Shown piece after piece: positions 22,301 to 33,263 of a DNA stretch of 64,000 nucleotides. The notes beneath the pieces are model-generated. The model made no database searches. It saw only the letters and a list, made by a program, of their open reading frames with translations, and had not been told where the DNA came from. The stretch covers positions 20,713,919 through 20,777,918 of the forward strand of contig NC_047062.1 of NCBI RefSeq assembly GCF_902459465.1, written 5' to 3'. This stretch comes from Asterias rubens (Eukaryota > Echinodermata > Asteroidea > Forcipulatida > Asteriidae). The position numbers and the translations under genes were made by a program. Each line of letters opens with the position of its first letter. Positions within the stretch are counted from its first letter, which is position 1.

Positions 22301-25300
22301 TTGAAAATAATATGTTTGTGCTTATTAATATGCTACACAGCTCTCGTTTAATTAGGCTCAGATTAGTCAGGTCACCTTTATCGCTGTAATCATCCACCAT
22401 GACGATCTCGTGCAGTAGGTGTGAAGGAGTCATGTTAATGACGCTACGGAGGGTTCGTATCAGGGTCGACCAACCCTCGTTGTGAAACACCACCACCACA
22501 CTGGTGTTTGGAAGCTTCTCAGGGTAATGCCAGTATCTGCATCTGGGAAGGAGGATGAAACATTAGGGTCAAGATCAATGTTCACAAAATAGTAAAGTGT
22601 TAGGGCCTTGTCACAAGAAGCAACTTTTACATAAAACTTGGAGGTAGCCGACTGCAGTGCAATTGCGGGGTTAAACGTTGAAAACGGATAGTTTTGTGGT
22701 TATGCTGAAAACTGAGACTTGAAGAAAAAAATAACTTCCAAATAAGGAAATAAACACAACTTGCTTCAATCAACTTTGATCCTATATCCAACCATCATTC
22801 ACTTTCACTCACAACACTGACTCATCCCAAAAAAGGCAAAATAAAATGTCCTTATTAAATTTGAAGTTCTCAAAAAGTGATAATTCCTTCCTATCCGATA
22901 GCTTTATTGAGTATAGTATCCGACAGGATGGTAATTCAAGTTCCTGTAGTATGTCACCTTTGTTTGTTGTCATTCCAACTTGCTCAAGTCAACATACACA
23001 GTCAAATATAGAATGTTTCAAGTACCGCCAACTAGCAAACACAATATAGCCATTGGAACTCAAAATAAAAGGACTCTCACGGGAATGGGACTTGAGTCAA
23101 GTCAAAGTCATATCCGAATAGCAAGTGGAGGGGAATTCCATATTCCTATCAATCAAAGTTTAACTAAAACCACAAAGCTTTTCCCAACTTGTTTTATCTG
23201 GGCAAGTTAAGAGTTTTCCATTTCGTATAGCCCTTATACGCGGTAACCCCTTTAGTTTTTTTCCTCCTCGTCAACCTTCAAAAGATGGACTCCAAAAAGA
23301 TGGACTTACTGTGGATCCCGTATATCCGGCACAGCTCTGTCAAGTGAGATACGATCACTAACCACCATGTTGAATCCATAATCCTTGTAGCTCTGCTCGT
23401 AGAGGGCTCTCTCTGACGTCATAAGGGTGACGGGGACTCCATTCTCGCCTACTCCACGCCTCTCGGGTGCGCGTTGCTTTGGCTCGAAGTCTCCCGGTGT
23501 GTCTTTTAGTACTGGTGCTGGGTTATTTGACTTGGTGCTTGGAAGCTTTGGTTGGTCATCGAGGCTCTGGATCTCATTTGAAGGTTGGGGCTGTTGGGGT
23601 GACTCATCGCGCTGAAACAAATCAAAATTAAGACAGTTTTAAATCAATAGTGAATTCGTTGTTATTCTTTGTTGACGATTTCTTGAAAGTCTATATTAGT
23701 GTTAAATAATTTGCACTGGTGCCAATGGCCTTAAGCGATTTGATTGGGCAACAATGAAAGACAGTGTGGTATGCATTAGAGTCCTGTGCTTTCTCTGAAA
23801 ATTTAGGTAGCATTTTGGTACATTGGTATATATTTGTTTTTTCCACAAAAGACATCAAATAACCATCTCTCTTCTGTTGCATAAGAATTTTGAACAAGTT
23901 AAGAAATTTAAATAATTATATCAGCTTCAAAAACAAAAACATCTTAGAAACTATGAGAAACCGTGCTTCCCATTGTTACAATTTCTAAAATGCTAAATTG
24001 CGCTTAATATTTCAGCACTTTCCCCTTTCAAATTGTAGCCATTGCTTACTTAAAAAAATAGATACTTTGTTTGTGGACGCAGGTGTTCTGAATTCGCCAA
24101 TAGTGGTTCAAGTGCAAGCCAGTGACAAATTGTAAATGACACTACGCTGCTTCCCAGAGAGGACGCCTACTGGCTAGTCACGGGCAATTAAGTAGACATT
24201 GCTATATCAAGCCCATCGGGAACTGAACAGACACACACACACTAGAAATACTCATCAAGATTCACAAGGTGACACCGAGTTGTCAACGAGGAACTATGGA
24301 ATAATGTCATTATCAATATTGACTGGTGCAAGTTGAATTGCTTCCCGTGTATTAATAATCCTTGGAGTCATTCTGAACCAGTTTTAGATGAAAGGGCATC
24401 GCTGCTGTGCTGAGAAGTGACGCCATTTTCATTTCGATCTAATTGAGTTAAGAGATGATACATGCTTCCCTTGTCTTTCTGTTTGACCCGATGCATTACG
24501 AAATACATAATGCAAAGGGAGCTTTTGACAAATAAATGATGTTTTGTTATACTTGTTAATGCATCCCACTGTCTATGCTTCATTACCATGAGCGATTCAA
24601 CGACAAAACCTAACCCTATAATGAACAGACTTACGAAATCTCGAACCAGTTCAAGATTCTAACCAGTGTCTGGGTCAGCCTGACCCAGATATGAATCAGG
24701 CGACCCGGGATCCGGATCAATACGGGATCCGGATCAATACGGGATCCGGATCAATATTTTGACCTGGAAATTTTTAGACAAATTCTAATTTCACTTAGAC
24801 CTACACATGGTCTTTTAACTATTCTTACTGAACAGGTCACTTCCAGTCAAGGAATAGAAATATTGTAACTGTTTAAAGGCAGTGGACACTATTGGTAATT
24901 GTCATATACTAGCCTTCACAGTTGGTGTATCTCAACATATGCATAAAATATCTAACCTGTGAAAATTTGAGCGCGATCGGTCATCGAACTTGCGAGATAA
25001 TAGTGAAAGAAAAAACACCCTTGTCACACGAAGTTGTGTGCGTTTAGATGGTTGATTTCGAGACCTCAAGTTCTAAATCTGAGGTCTCAAAATCAAATTC
25101 GTGGGAAAAAGTTCTTTCTCAAAAACTATGGCACTTCAGAGGGAGCCGTTTCTCACAATGTTTTATCCCATCAACCTCTCCCCATTACTCGTCACCAAGA
25201 AAGGTTTAATGCTAATAATTATTTTGAGTAATTACCAATAGTGTCCACTGCCTTTTAAAAGTAAGCAACCGCTGGTGAAATTACGTTTACGCTTAAACAA

Positions 25301-28300
25301 ATTTTTCTGCTAGAGTAAGCAAAAAAATGTGCTTACCGTTAAGCAAAGCTATGAAATTGGGCCCTGATATGCCACTATATTTATTCATATTTATCTACTT
25401 TTATGTACAGGTGAGGAGACACAAAACCACAAGAGATAAAACAGATTATGGGGAGGACAGATTACCCAGAGTAAGTACAGCAGTTATCCACTTATGAAGC
25501 CTGGCTTAAAGCCATTGGACAAGGCCCACACTTCGTGTATCACAACTTCTATATCAAATAACAAACCTGTGAAAATTTGGGCTTAATCGGTCATCGGAGT
25601 CGGGAGAAAATAACGGGAAAACCCACCCTTGTTATCGCGCGTTTCGCCGTGTCATGACATGTGTTTAAAGTAAATCCGTAATTCTCGTTAACGAGAATTG
25701 ATATTGTTTTACTGTTTTCTCAAAATGTAAAGCATTTAATGGAATAATATTTCAAGAGAAGTATTTCACCACTACCTTCTGTAAACCCTGTAAGTTATTT
25801 GTAAATCTGTGAACTTTTTTTTTTGTTTCTGTACCGAAAGGGTCCAATGGCTTTAATACACCGTCAAGTTCAACCACCGCCATATTAGATGGGACTGATT
25901 TTGACCATACATCATCATTGGTAAATTACCCTGAACAGTGTGTACCGGGCACTGAGTACATGTTCTCCGCCTCAATGTCATTTTCGATTCAACTTTTAAG
26001 GACAAAACATAACCTAGATCTTAAGACTCTGTTTGCTGCGTGTTCCATTGAGAACGAATAGGCCAGGGCCCCACAGACACTTGGAGACTGTTTCCTCTAA
26101 AACTTCACAAAAATACGCGGATGCATTTTCCTGCACAGTTCAAAACAAGAGAAGGGCAATAGTGGAGTGGCATGGTTCTTGCGAGTCCATTATTATTGTC
26201 ATGGCCCCACCCATTTCCTCATGCTCAGCGTTAATTATACTCACACCCATTTCTTTCTCTTTCAAAATATGGTTTATGTTTTGAATGTTATGTTATGCTC
26301 TACTTTAATTATAGGACTATGTTGCCCAAAGCCATGCCCTTCCTGACATCTTGAACTAGACGGCGTCGTTAGCCCACTTTGTCTTAAATACATTTTGAAG
26401 GCAAGTGCACTATACAGCTATAAGTTATAATGTTTATAGGCTAGTTTTGACTTCCTATGGCACTTTAAGAGTTCACAAACAGTGTTGTTTTCCCAAGAGC
26501 TGTGTCAAGGTCATTTATCAAATCTTTCCAGGTGTGGTGTAGAGGAAAACCAACTAGCAAAACGAAGGCAGTGTGGATCATTCATCATTATCACCCAGAC
26601 CGTGATGGAGAATAGGAAGGTGTGCCGTTGACAAGGGCACAAACCGGGGCCAATGTACATTATTAGTCTCATCAGTTTGATGGAGGCTGGAACCATTCCT
26701 CACTGTCGCGTAAATCTATAATGGTTCCTCCTTACTCTTTGTCTCAACGAAGCAAAATGTACGTCTTTAGGGCCCATTGCCTACAAGCTCTGCTCCTAAA
26801 ATGGCTCACTGTGAGATATCTTATTTATTCTCATCTTGATGTATATGTTTACTGTATTGTACTCTCTAAACTGATCGCTCTTGAGTGATAATGTACTATA
26901 TTTATTGATACTGTGGAAAATAAAATGAACCTTGAAGCTTGAAGGGTACCTGTTTATCACCTCACCAAGATTTCTTCTCACGTTATTAATTGAGTTCACA
27001 TCGGTAGCTGTCCAAGCACTTGCAAAGTGATCCACCGGTAAAACGCACAGTTTGCACAAAGTGCATATTACTCAAGTTTGTTAACTAATTGGGATCGGTT
27101 GATGATTGATTGGCAACAACCTTCCAAATATCCATGAAAAGGCAGGTATTTGATAAGTACATCAAGCCTGCCCTATCAGTACACAGTCATATGAGACGGT
27201 GCCGAGAAATGAATTGCCACCAAACCTTTGACAAAATTAAAGGTGACAGAGAGTGTAACAAAGAAGTACATGGTGACGGATCTTTAGGACAAAATAAAGA
27301 AATAAATAGTGTATAATATTTATATTAAGACCATTAAATCGAAGAAGTGGAGGTGGACAGGTCACCTGTCAAGGAGGACAACAGGTGGGCATGCCAAACA
27401 ACCAACTGGACTCCAAGAAACCGAACAATGAAAAGAGGGAGACTAAACAGGCGGAGAGATGAGCTAAGAACATGGTGGTATTTCTTGGCAACAGATGCTC
27501 ATTATTGTCACATCACGGTAATTCATGTACACAACTTTCTTCGAGTGACTATTCAAACTTTATATCCAGCTATGTATCTATGATGTGACTACGATCACTC
27601 TTACAACAATCTGTCATCTCAAATTAATAACCTGAAAACTTGAAAGGTTCCTGGAAGCACTAATGATACCTAATTAAATCGTTCTTGCAGGAGCTAGAGA
27701 GGCATATGAAGCCGCCATCTGCAGACGTCTAATATTAAAGGCAGTGGACACTATTGGTAATTACTCTAAATAATTTTTAGCATAACAAACTTCTTGGTTA
27801 CAAGTAACGGAGAGCTGTTGATAGTATAAAACATTGTGAGAAACGGCTCCCTCTGAAGTAACGTAGTTTTCGAGAAAGAACTAATATTCCACGAATTTGA
27901 TTTCGAGAGCTGAGATTTAGAATTTGAGGTTTCGAAATCAACATCTGAAAGCACACGACTTGTGTAACAAGGGTGTTTTTTCTTTCTTTATTATCTCGCA
28001 ACTTCGACGACCAATTGAGCTCAAATTTTCACAGGTTTGTTATTTTATGCATATGTTGAGATCCACCAAGTGAGAAGACTGGTCTTTGACAATTACCAAT
28101 AGTGTCCAGTGTCTTTAAACATTTAGACCTATATCTAGATCCGGCACAACATAACTTTTACCAAAAGTATGTCAATTGATGCTTTTGTAGATCAAGGGTA
28201 TTATGAACTTGTGAGGACAATTACTTACTTCCCCTTAGTACCAATGGTAAAGTGTAAACATGTCACAGCAATCATGATTTCTCACTTAATGTTCTCCTTT

Positions 28301-31300
28301 CTATAACATACAATTACTACATCATGACGTTGAAGGATGCAGACTTTGGTTTCCTTATGTTTGGTTGGCTTGAACAGACGCACACTCTTACCATGGGTAC
28401 TAACCGCAGTCAGGCACGGTGGTCTTTCGAGAACAAAAAGTATATTTATGACCAATGTATTGGGTACAAGGGCAGACCTATACATGTAAGGCTATTGAAT
28501 CACAATTTTAATCTTACTGATTTTTCCAGGGGCATACAAATCGGCAATCAAAATAGAGTTGGGAGAATATAATCTGATGCCTGCGTATATATAGTTTAGG
28601 CCTGGAGCGTATTTTGAGAATTGAGAGTTCTTCAACATCGTCAATTAAATTCTCATTTCCACGGAAGACGGGTATATAGACGATACCCTCTCCTTTGTGT
28701 TTAATTTGTATTCCTATGGTAGTCAAAATCCTTGTCACAAAATGATGACGTATTCGAGAAGTGAGTAGGTTTCGAAATTACAAATGTATATATCTTTGAT
28801 TGTATTGCTCTTTGCAGTGTACAAATAATTACAGACACACAAATCCCATATCATAGTCAAATTTTTTGTCACAAATTGAGGACATTCGAGAAGAACGTAG
28901 GTCTCGATATTTAAAATGTATCATGGATTGAATTAGGCTCTTTGCAGTGTTCAGATAATTACTAACACACAAACATACAAACAAAACATTATCAATCAGG
29001 TTTATTTTAAATGAACCTTCTCTGAATCCAGGTCGGGTGTATGTGATCGCGTGTTTGGGGCTCCGAATTCACATCCTACGGGATCCTGGGCCTACGCCAG
29101 TGACGCCAAAAGCAAGATTTATAGTAAACATTATACCGGACAAATTCTTAGCAAATGCTTAGGTTGTGATCCCAATCATAAATCGCATGAGCTGAAAGGA
29201 TCATATTTTGCAGTTCAAGACCTTCGTCAAATAGACGGTGAGACACGCTAAAGAGAGATCCGCACAGGATCATCCCCAGTCCCCTCCCCCTTCGTGAATG
29301 ATTCGAGAGCCCATAGGGGTGCATCGTGCCTAAAAGGGAGACACCATGGACATTTATCATATTATTTTGTATTACAACTTAAAGGCACTGTACACGTTTG
29401 GTAATTGTCAAAGACCAGTGTTCTCACTTGGTGTATCCCATCATAAGCATAAAATAACAAGCCTGTACAAATTTGGGCTCAATCGGTCATCGAAGTTGCA
29501 AGAAAATGATGAAAGAAAAAACACCCTTGTTGGACGAATGTATGTGCTTTCAGATAGGAATAAAAGACTTCTAGCTATAAGAAGTCTTTTATTATTAATT
29601 TAGTGAGAAATTTCCTCTTTCTCAAAAACTATGTTACTTCATAGGGAGTCGTTTCCCACAATGTTGTATACTATCAACAGCTCTCCAATGCTCGTTACCA
29701 AATCAGTTTGTGAGTTAGTATTTGTTTTGAGTAATTACCAAACATGTACATTCCCTTTAAAACCATGTAACAAAAAACAAAAGAGCAACTGACTGGATGG
29801 GTAAAATTTGTAAGTAATTTTAAGTTGAACAAGAAAAATATTCTGATAAGCGAGTGAACCTGCGACCTCCGGATTGACGCGCCGGCGCTCTACAAACTGA
29901 GTTATCTATTAACCTTAATGTTTGCGGTCGGCCTATTTTGGCAATTATGTTTTTTGATAATATAATATACAGCGCCATCAGTAGCACTGACCTAAGTAGC
30001 CACATACAATTGTGGAATGCCGACATTGACTATGCGGTTTGTTTTGGTTGTCTATTAAAAAATGCAATTTGGCCATTCTTCATTTCTGTTAGAGTGTATA
30101 TATTTTATCGTTTGTCCCTGCACTTTTTTTTACATGATGATGGATGCGAATCAGCCATAAAACCCACTTACTCGACATTATTAACAGGCCTACACGAATG
30201 TACACGAATGAGGTTATGCAAGATACGCTCATTAGTGTTTGACAAGGCCTCTCGCGTGGGTTGGATGCTAACATCCTATAGCAGGGTATTCGTATAAATT
30301 ATTTGTAATTGACAAATAAATAATAAAACAATAAAAACCATTCTTCCAAATTACATGCTAAAATGTAAACTCAATTTGATGTTTATAACTAACGGCCAGA
30401 AATTTGATCCAAAAATTTCGATATCACTTTTTATTAACACTAATATCCAGTAAAATATTAAGTAGGTCCATTCTTAGTGTGTAGGCTAGGCCGTCACAGT
30501 AATTATCAAGCTAGAAAAGTAGTGTTTAGACCTATGTCACTGAATGGCATCACACACCATGCAGTCTTGTCAGTACGCCTGCATGTTTGTTTATGATGTT
30601 CACATGTGATTTCCATTTCTCTGTCAATGTTATAAACATAATCTCCATCATCGTGACAGTGCAATCTGGTGAAACAGCTATCGGTGATAGCTGAGGCCAT
30701 GCCCTCAAGATCATTATGAATTGACAGTCCCAGTTTCAACAAACAATATTGCTTGTTTTCAGGCAATGTAAACTTTGACATCACATAGTTAAAAAAAAAA
30801 AGAGTCATATTTTGTATAGAGATTGCTTTAGTCTGATTTGTTATCAATTTTTCATATGAAGTATGGGGCAGCTGATCAGCTGTTGTTTCTTAACTCTTGA
30901 AGTTATGTTGAAGTTGTGACACAAAGTCTCAAATTCCTCAAATGACCAGTGCAGTATTTCGCCTGCCAGCTGCCAGAGAGGTCATGGAATGTATGCAACG
31001 CCACTAATGTCACGTGATCTCTGCACATACATCTTTCCTTGTCACAGAAACCCCCTCGAAACTTGATTGAGCTAAACTCAATAAAGGTTTCTTTTAATTT
31101 AAGTTGCAGTTCGAAAGTATAGAGAGAAAATAGTTTTCATTGTCTGTACTAAAAATACCCAAAGAAGAACCAAAGGTTGAATCAAGTCAACGAGGGTTGG
31201 TACGAGATCCTCTTCATTTTCAAGATATATCATCAAACCAAGCTGTGCAAGAAATAGTCAGTGGACACTATTGGTAGTTGTCAAAGACCAGTCTTCTCAC

Positions 31301-33263
31301 TTGGTGTATCTCAACATATGCGAGATAATAATGAAAGAAAAAACACCATTGTCACATGAATTTGTGTGCTTTCAGATGGTTGATTTCGAGACCTAAAATT
31401 CTTAGACTGAAGTCTCGAAATCAAAAAAAATACTTCTTTCTCGAAAACTACGTTACTTCAGAGGGAGCCGTTTCTCACAATGTTTTATACTACCAACCTC
31501 CCCCATCAGTTATTCGTTACCTAGTAAGTTTTTATGCTAATAATTATTTTGAGTAATTACCAACAGTGTCCACTGCCTTTAAGTAACTTCTTATACAGCC
31601 TACAAATCACCACTTAGTTTACTGGCATACAACCCAAAGTATTATACATCATATCGACGTCACTCGGATGTTACAGCAGTTAAGCGTTTCCGAAAATGCC
31701 AGCTAATTTAATAACGAGGAAAGAGTTTATTGAAGTTCAGCTTATTGTAAATGTCGGTTATGAAAATAAATACGCAAGGCCTGCCGTCAATAAGTGGGTA
31801 ATCTTAACTTTGTAACCCCAAACCCCAAAACGTGCACTCCTATGTCTTCTGGGATATATAATCTAAGACGATGTTCAACCAATGACCTTTAAACTGAAAT
31901 TGGTAAGTTTTTCAATGTTAATTTAGCTCATGCTGGTCACAGATATCTCAAGTGTGGGCCATAGTATGATAAAACCAAGTCAGTGCCAAGCACCGGATAA
32001 TCAAAAATAGTGTATAGTGCCGTATGGCAATCATTAATGTTAACTTCCTGTCAAGGTAATGTTCGAGATATTGTATACAACCTGTCACTGTCTCAACTCC
32101 CCCCCCCCCCCCAAAAAAAAAAAAAAAAAAATAATAATAATAATAATAATAATAATCATAATAATAATAGGTTCACACACATGCCGTTCAGTAATGGGTT
32201 TATGTTGCTTGCGGAGGCTCAAGAGGGAACCAGTTTCCGGATCGAGGGGGGGGGGGGGGGGGTCAGGTCTGGGACAACTGCCGGGATCCGTGTTGATTCT
32301 GACCACAAATTATTTAGAGTGTTTCTTCTGTCAAAATGAATGGTGCTTTTACACACAATTTCCCGATAAAAAATGGAAAAGCTTTGATCAGTTTGCATTG
32401 TGACAGACCTTCCCGGGTGGACTGGACGACCTTTCACACATTTATTAATATTTTCCAGAGACTTATAACCCGACATCCCGAGGTTCGTTTCCGCTTGGCG
32501 TTACAATAATAAACCAACACATCAATCGAAACACACTTTTTCATGTTTTACATAAACTGCACCGGCCTTTTCTCCAGTCTTGTTTGTGTTTTCATGTGAG
32601 TGAATCATATTGTGACAGGACCGTTATCAGTGCTATTTTAACTGGAGTATATTAACACTAGTATATACATAGGCCTATGAGAGAATTCCACGATAAGAGT
32701 TTGAATAATAGTACTTATTCAATGACAATTTTGTTATAATGATGGGGAAAGATAATTCATTTGGGTGATGAAATCTGTTTTGGTTTACTGTGTAAGGAGG
32801 GGTTTACGGTAAATCATGTGAATATCTCTTTTGAGTAGTGTTTGTTCTGAAAATAACTGGTGGTTAAACGACTCAACGTTTCGACCAGTATGCTCTGATT
32901 GTCTCCATGACAATGCTCGGGGAACGGTTTTAAGGGAACATATAGAGTTTAAAGAACAAGGAGATGTGGAACTTATTAATATGAGAACATAAAACTATGC
33001 TCACATTAGTTTTCCTACTTGTCAATAAAATAATATACCTGAATGAGTGCGGTGTCAACATGACTCTGTTTCCATGGTAACTGTCTGTCACGAGGGTGCA
33101 TCATTTGCAAGAGTCGCCCACCCTGGATCGCTCCGGGATCAGAGAAGGGGGCCAGGGATGGGTCCCTGTTAATGATCATTACCAGTAATGGGGCAAGTGA
33201 CAGCAACAGGAGGGTGGCAATCACGACATGCAACGGTCGTCTGTCCCGTCGACTCAGTGGCAT
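13310..33263 (-). CDS. GALNT10: Polypeptide N-acetylgalactosaminyltransferase, GALNT10-like
   Basis: Exons: 33263-33039, 23611-23310, 22542-22376, 20549-20336, 17852-17679, 16624-16507, 15876-15757, 15539-15321, 14306-14079, 13447-13310; 634 aa. This type II Golgi enzyme transfers GalNAc from UDP-GalNAc to Ser/Thr to start mucin-type O-glycosylation. Visible: cytosolic basic tail, TM helix (~11-31), proline-rich stem, GT-A core starting [13 protein letters not shown] (~191), metal-binding D-A-H (D282, H284), the GalNAc-T signature [11 protein letters not shown] (390-400) followed by IWMCGG, then a ricin-B lectin domain (~514-633) with CLD and three Q/W-like repeats. GALNT10-like marks, from memory of that subfamily: [30 protein letters not shown]-like HCHKSF, and WGEIR at the lectin junction. 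The start is the first in-frame ATG; a TTG just upstream was ignored. Subfamily assignment is less certain than family. Confidence 0.92.
14617..15042 (+). repeat. Motif-array element, copy 3
   Basis: Third copy, same orientation as copy 1, in the GALNT intron between the two exons 15539-15321 and 14306-14079. One end has decayed to CTGGTGTC; the other is ACACCGG. Confidence 0.75.
15895..16240 (-). repeat. Second TIR family, copy 1
   Basis: Shares a ~330-bp body with 25506-25856 in reverse orientation: ATTGGACACTTTCGG end, palindromic TTCTCGATATCGAGAA, and the GACACGGCGAAACG block. It begins about 20 bp from the acceptor of GALNT exon 15876-15757. Confidence 0.7.
17889..18297 (-). repeat. ~400-bp TIR element (GGCAGTGGACACTATTGG family), copy A
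   Basis: Ends AAAGGCACTGGGCAC and CCGGTGCCTTT are inverted. Interior matches the family in reverse orientation (GTAACGTAGTTTT, GCAACTTCGA, GTTATTTTATGCATA blocks). It lies ~37 bp upstream of the acceptor of GALNT exon 17852-17679. Probably a non-autonomous DNA transposon (MITE). Confidence 0.75.
19970..20241 (+). repeat. TIR element, copy B (internally deleted)
   Basis: Both terminal repeats are present (AAGGCGGTGGACACTATTGG ... CCAATAGTGTCCACTGCCTT) but about 110 bp of the interior, including the GCAATCGGTCATCGAAGTT block, is missing. GALNT intron. Confidence 0.8.
20581..20930. repeat. Diverged direct duplication flanking the 20745 hairpin
   Basis: TTTAGAACGCCCTCTGCTGC...CTTTTAGTGGAACAT (~20596) recurs as TATAGAACGCCCTCTGCTGC...CTTTTAGTGGCACAT (~20873), about 277 bp apart. 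The first copy is ~45 bp from the acceptor of GALNT exon 20549-20336. Confidence 0.65.
20745..20805. repeat. Long hairpin, ~23-bp stem
   Basis: GCTGGTCTAGCAAG and CTTGCTAGACCAGC are exact complements, extended outward through GAGGT..ATGC with two mismatches, around a ~14-nt loop. GALNT intron, between two diverged direct repeats. Confidence 0.8.
21793..21912. repeat. Foldback element in GALNT intron
   Basis: Ends AAGGCCGTGTTCAGACTGGC and GCCAAGTCGGACACGGCCTT are imperfect inverted repeats. The interior has GGCTACGGCTGTGGC / GCCACAGCC. Confidence 0.7.
22000..22145 (+). repeat. Dispersed repeat with GTTTCGATCAGTATGCTCTGA core
   Basis: A ~145-bp unit: TTTGCATGGTGG, GGTTTGCGGTAACACCATGT, GAACCGTTGGT, then the GATCAGTATGCTCTGATC palindrome. 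Further copies lie at ~32785-32925, 37822-37965 and 38690-38855, with diverged pieces at ~9424-9500 and ~17340-17480. Confidence 0.65.
24706..24756. repeat. 17-bp tandem triplet in GALNT intron 1
   Basis: CGGGATCCGGATCAATA is repeated three times head-to-tail. It is preceded by a GGGTCAGCCTGACCC palindrome. Confidence 0.85.
24872..25257 (+). repeat. TIR element, copy C (full length)
   Basis: Near-complete copy with ends AAAGGCAGTGGACACTATTG and CAATAGTGTCCACTGCCTTT. The interior carries a palindrome (GATTTCGAGACCTCA ... TGAGGTCTCAAAATC) that is shared by the family. GALNT intron 1. Confidence 0.85.
25506..25856 (+). repeat. Second TIR family, copy 2
   Basis: Ends TAAAGCCATTGGAC and GTCCAATGGCTTTA are exact inverted repeats of 14 bp. 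It contains the palindrome TTCTCGTTAACGAGAA and a body shared with 15895-16240. Some blocks (AACAAACCTGTGAAAATTTG) are shared with the first TIR family, so the two are related. Confidence 0.75.
27735..28118 (-). repeat. TIR element, copy D (full length)
   Basis: Reverse-orientation full copy; ends AAAGGCAGTGGACACTATTG and AATAGTGTCCAGTGTCTTT. GALNT intron 1. Confidence 0.85.
29379..29760 (+). repeat. TIR element, copy E (variant ends)
   Basis: Same internal blocks as the other copies, but the ends read AAAGGCACTGTACACGTTTG and CAAACATGTACATTCCCTTT, a distinct subfamily. It carries a private hairpin at ~29561-29596 (AAAAGACTTCTAGC / AAGAAGTCTTTT). Confidence 0.8.
29835..29925 (-). repeat. tRNA-like SINE head
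   Basis: Minus strand shows an A-box-like TAACTCAGTTTGTAGAGCGC and B-box-like GGTCGCAGGTTCACTCG at correct spacing. No closed cloverleaf with a paired acceptor stem is seen, so it is a SINE remnant rather than a tRNA gene. Confidence 0.5.
31258..31582 (+). repeat. TIR element, copy F (internal deletion)
   Basis: Left end begins at CAGTGGACACTATTGG without the AAAGG; right end is intact (CAGTGTCCACTGCCTTT). About 60 bp after CTCAACATATGC is deleted. GALNT intron 1. Confidence 0.8.
32098..32168. repeat. Simple-sequence tract (C)n(A)n(TAA)n
   Basis: A run of C is followed by a run of A and then about ten ATA/TAA triplets. The open frames across it are artefacts of low complexity. Other homopolymer runs occur at ~2991, 10161, 13028, 32247, 46327, 56039, 62431 and 63241. 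Confidence 0.9.
32785..32925 (+). repeat. Same dispersed repeat, diverged copy upstream of GALNT exon 1 donor
   Basis: Contains GGTTTACGGTAAATCATGTG, TTTTGAGTAGTGTTTGTTCTG and GTTTCGACCAGTATGCTCTGA in the family order. It is in GALNT intron 1, about 115 bp from the exon 1 donor. Confidence 0.55.

Noticed and set aside
29835-29925. tRNA gene on the minus strand
   Set aside because: Acceptor and D-stems do not pair and the B-box is altered; treated as SINE head.
32010-32476. Open frames with poly-Pro/Lys/Ile/Asn
   Set aside because: Created by the C/A/TAA simple-sequence run.
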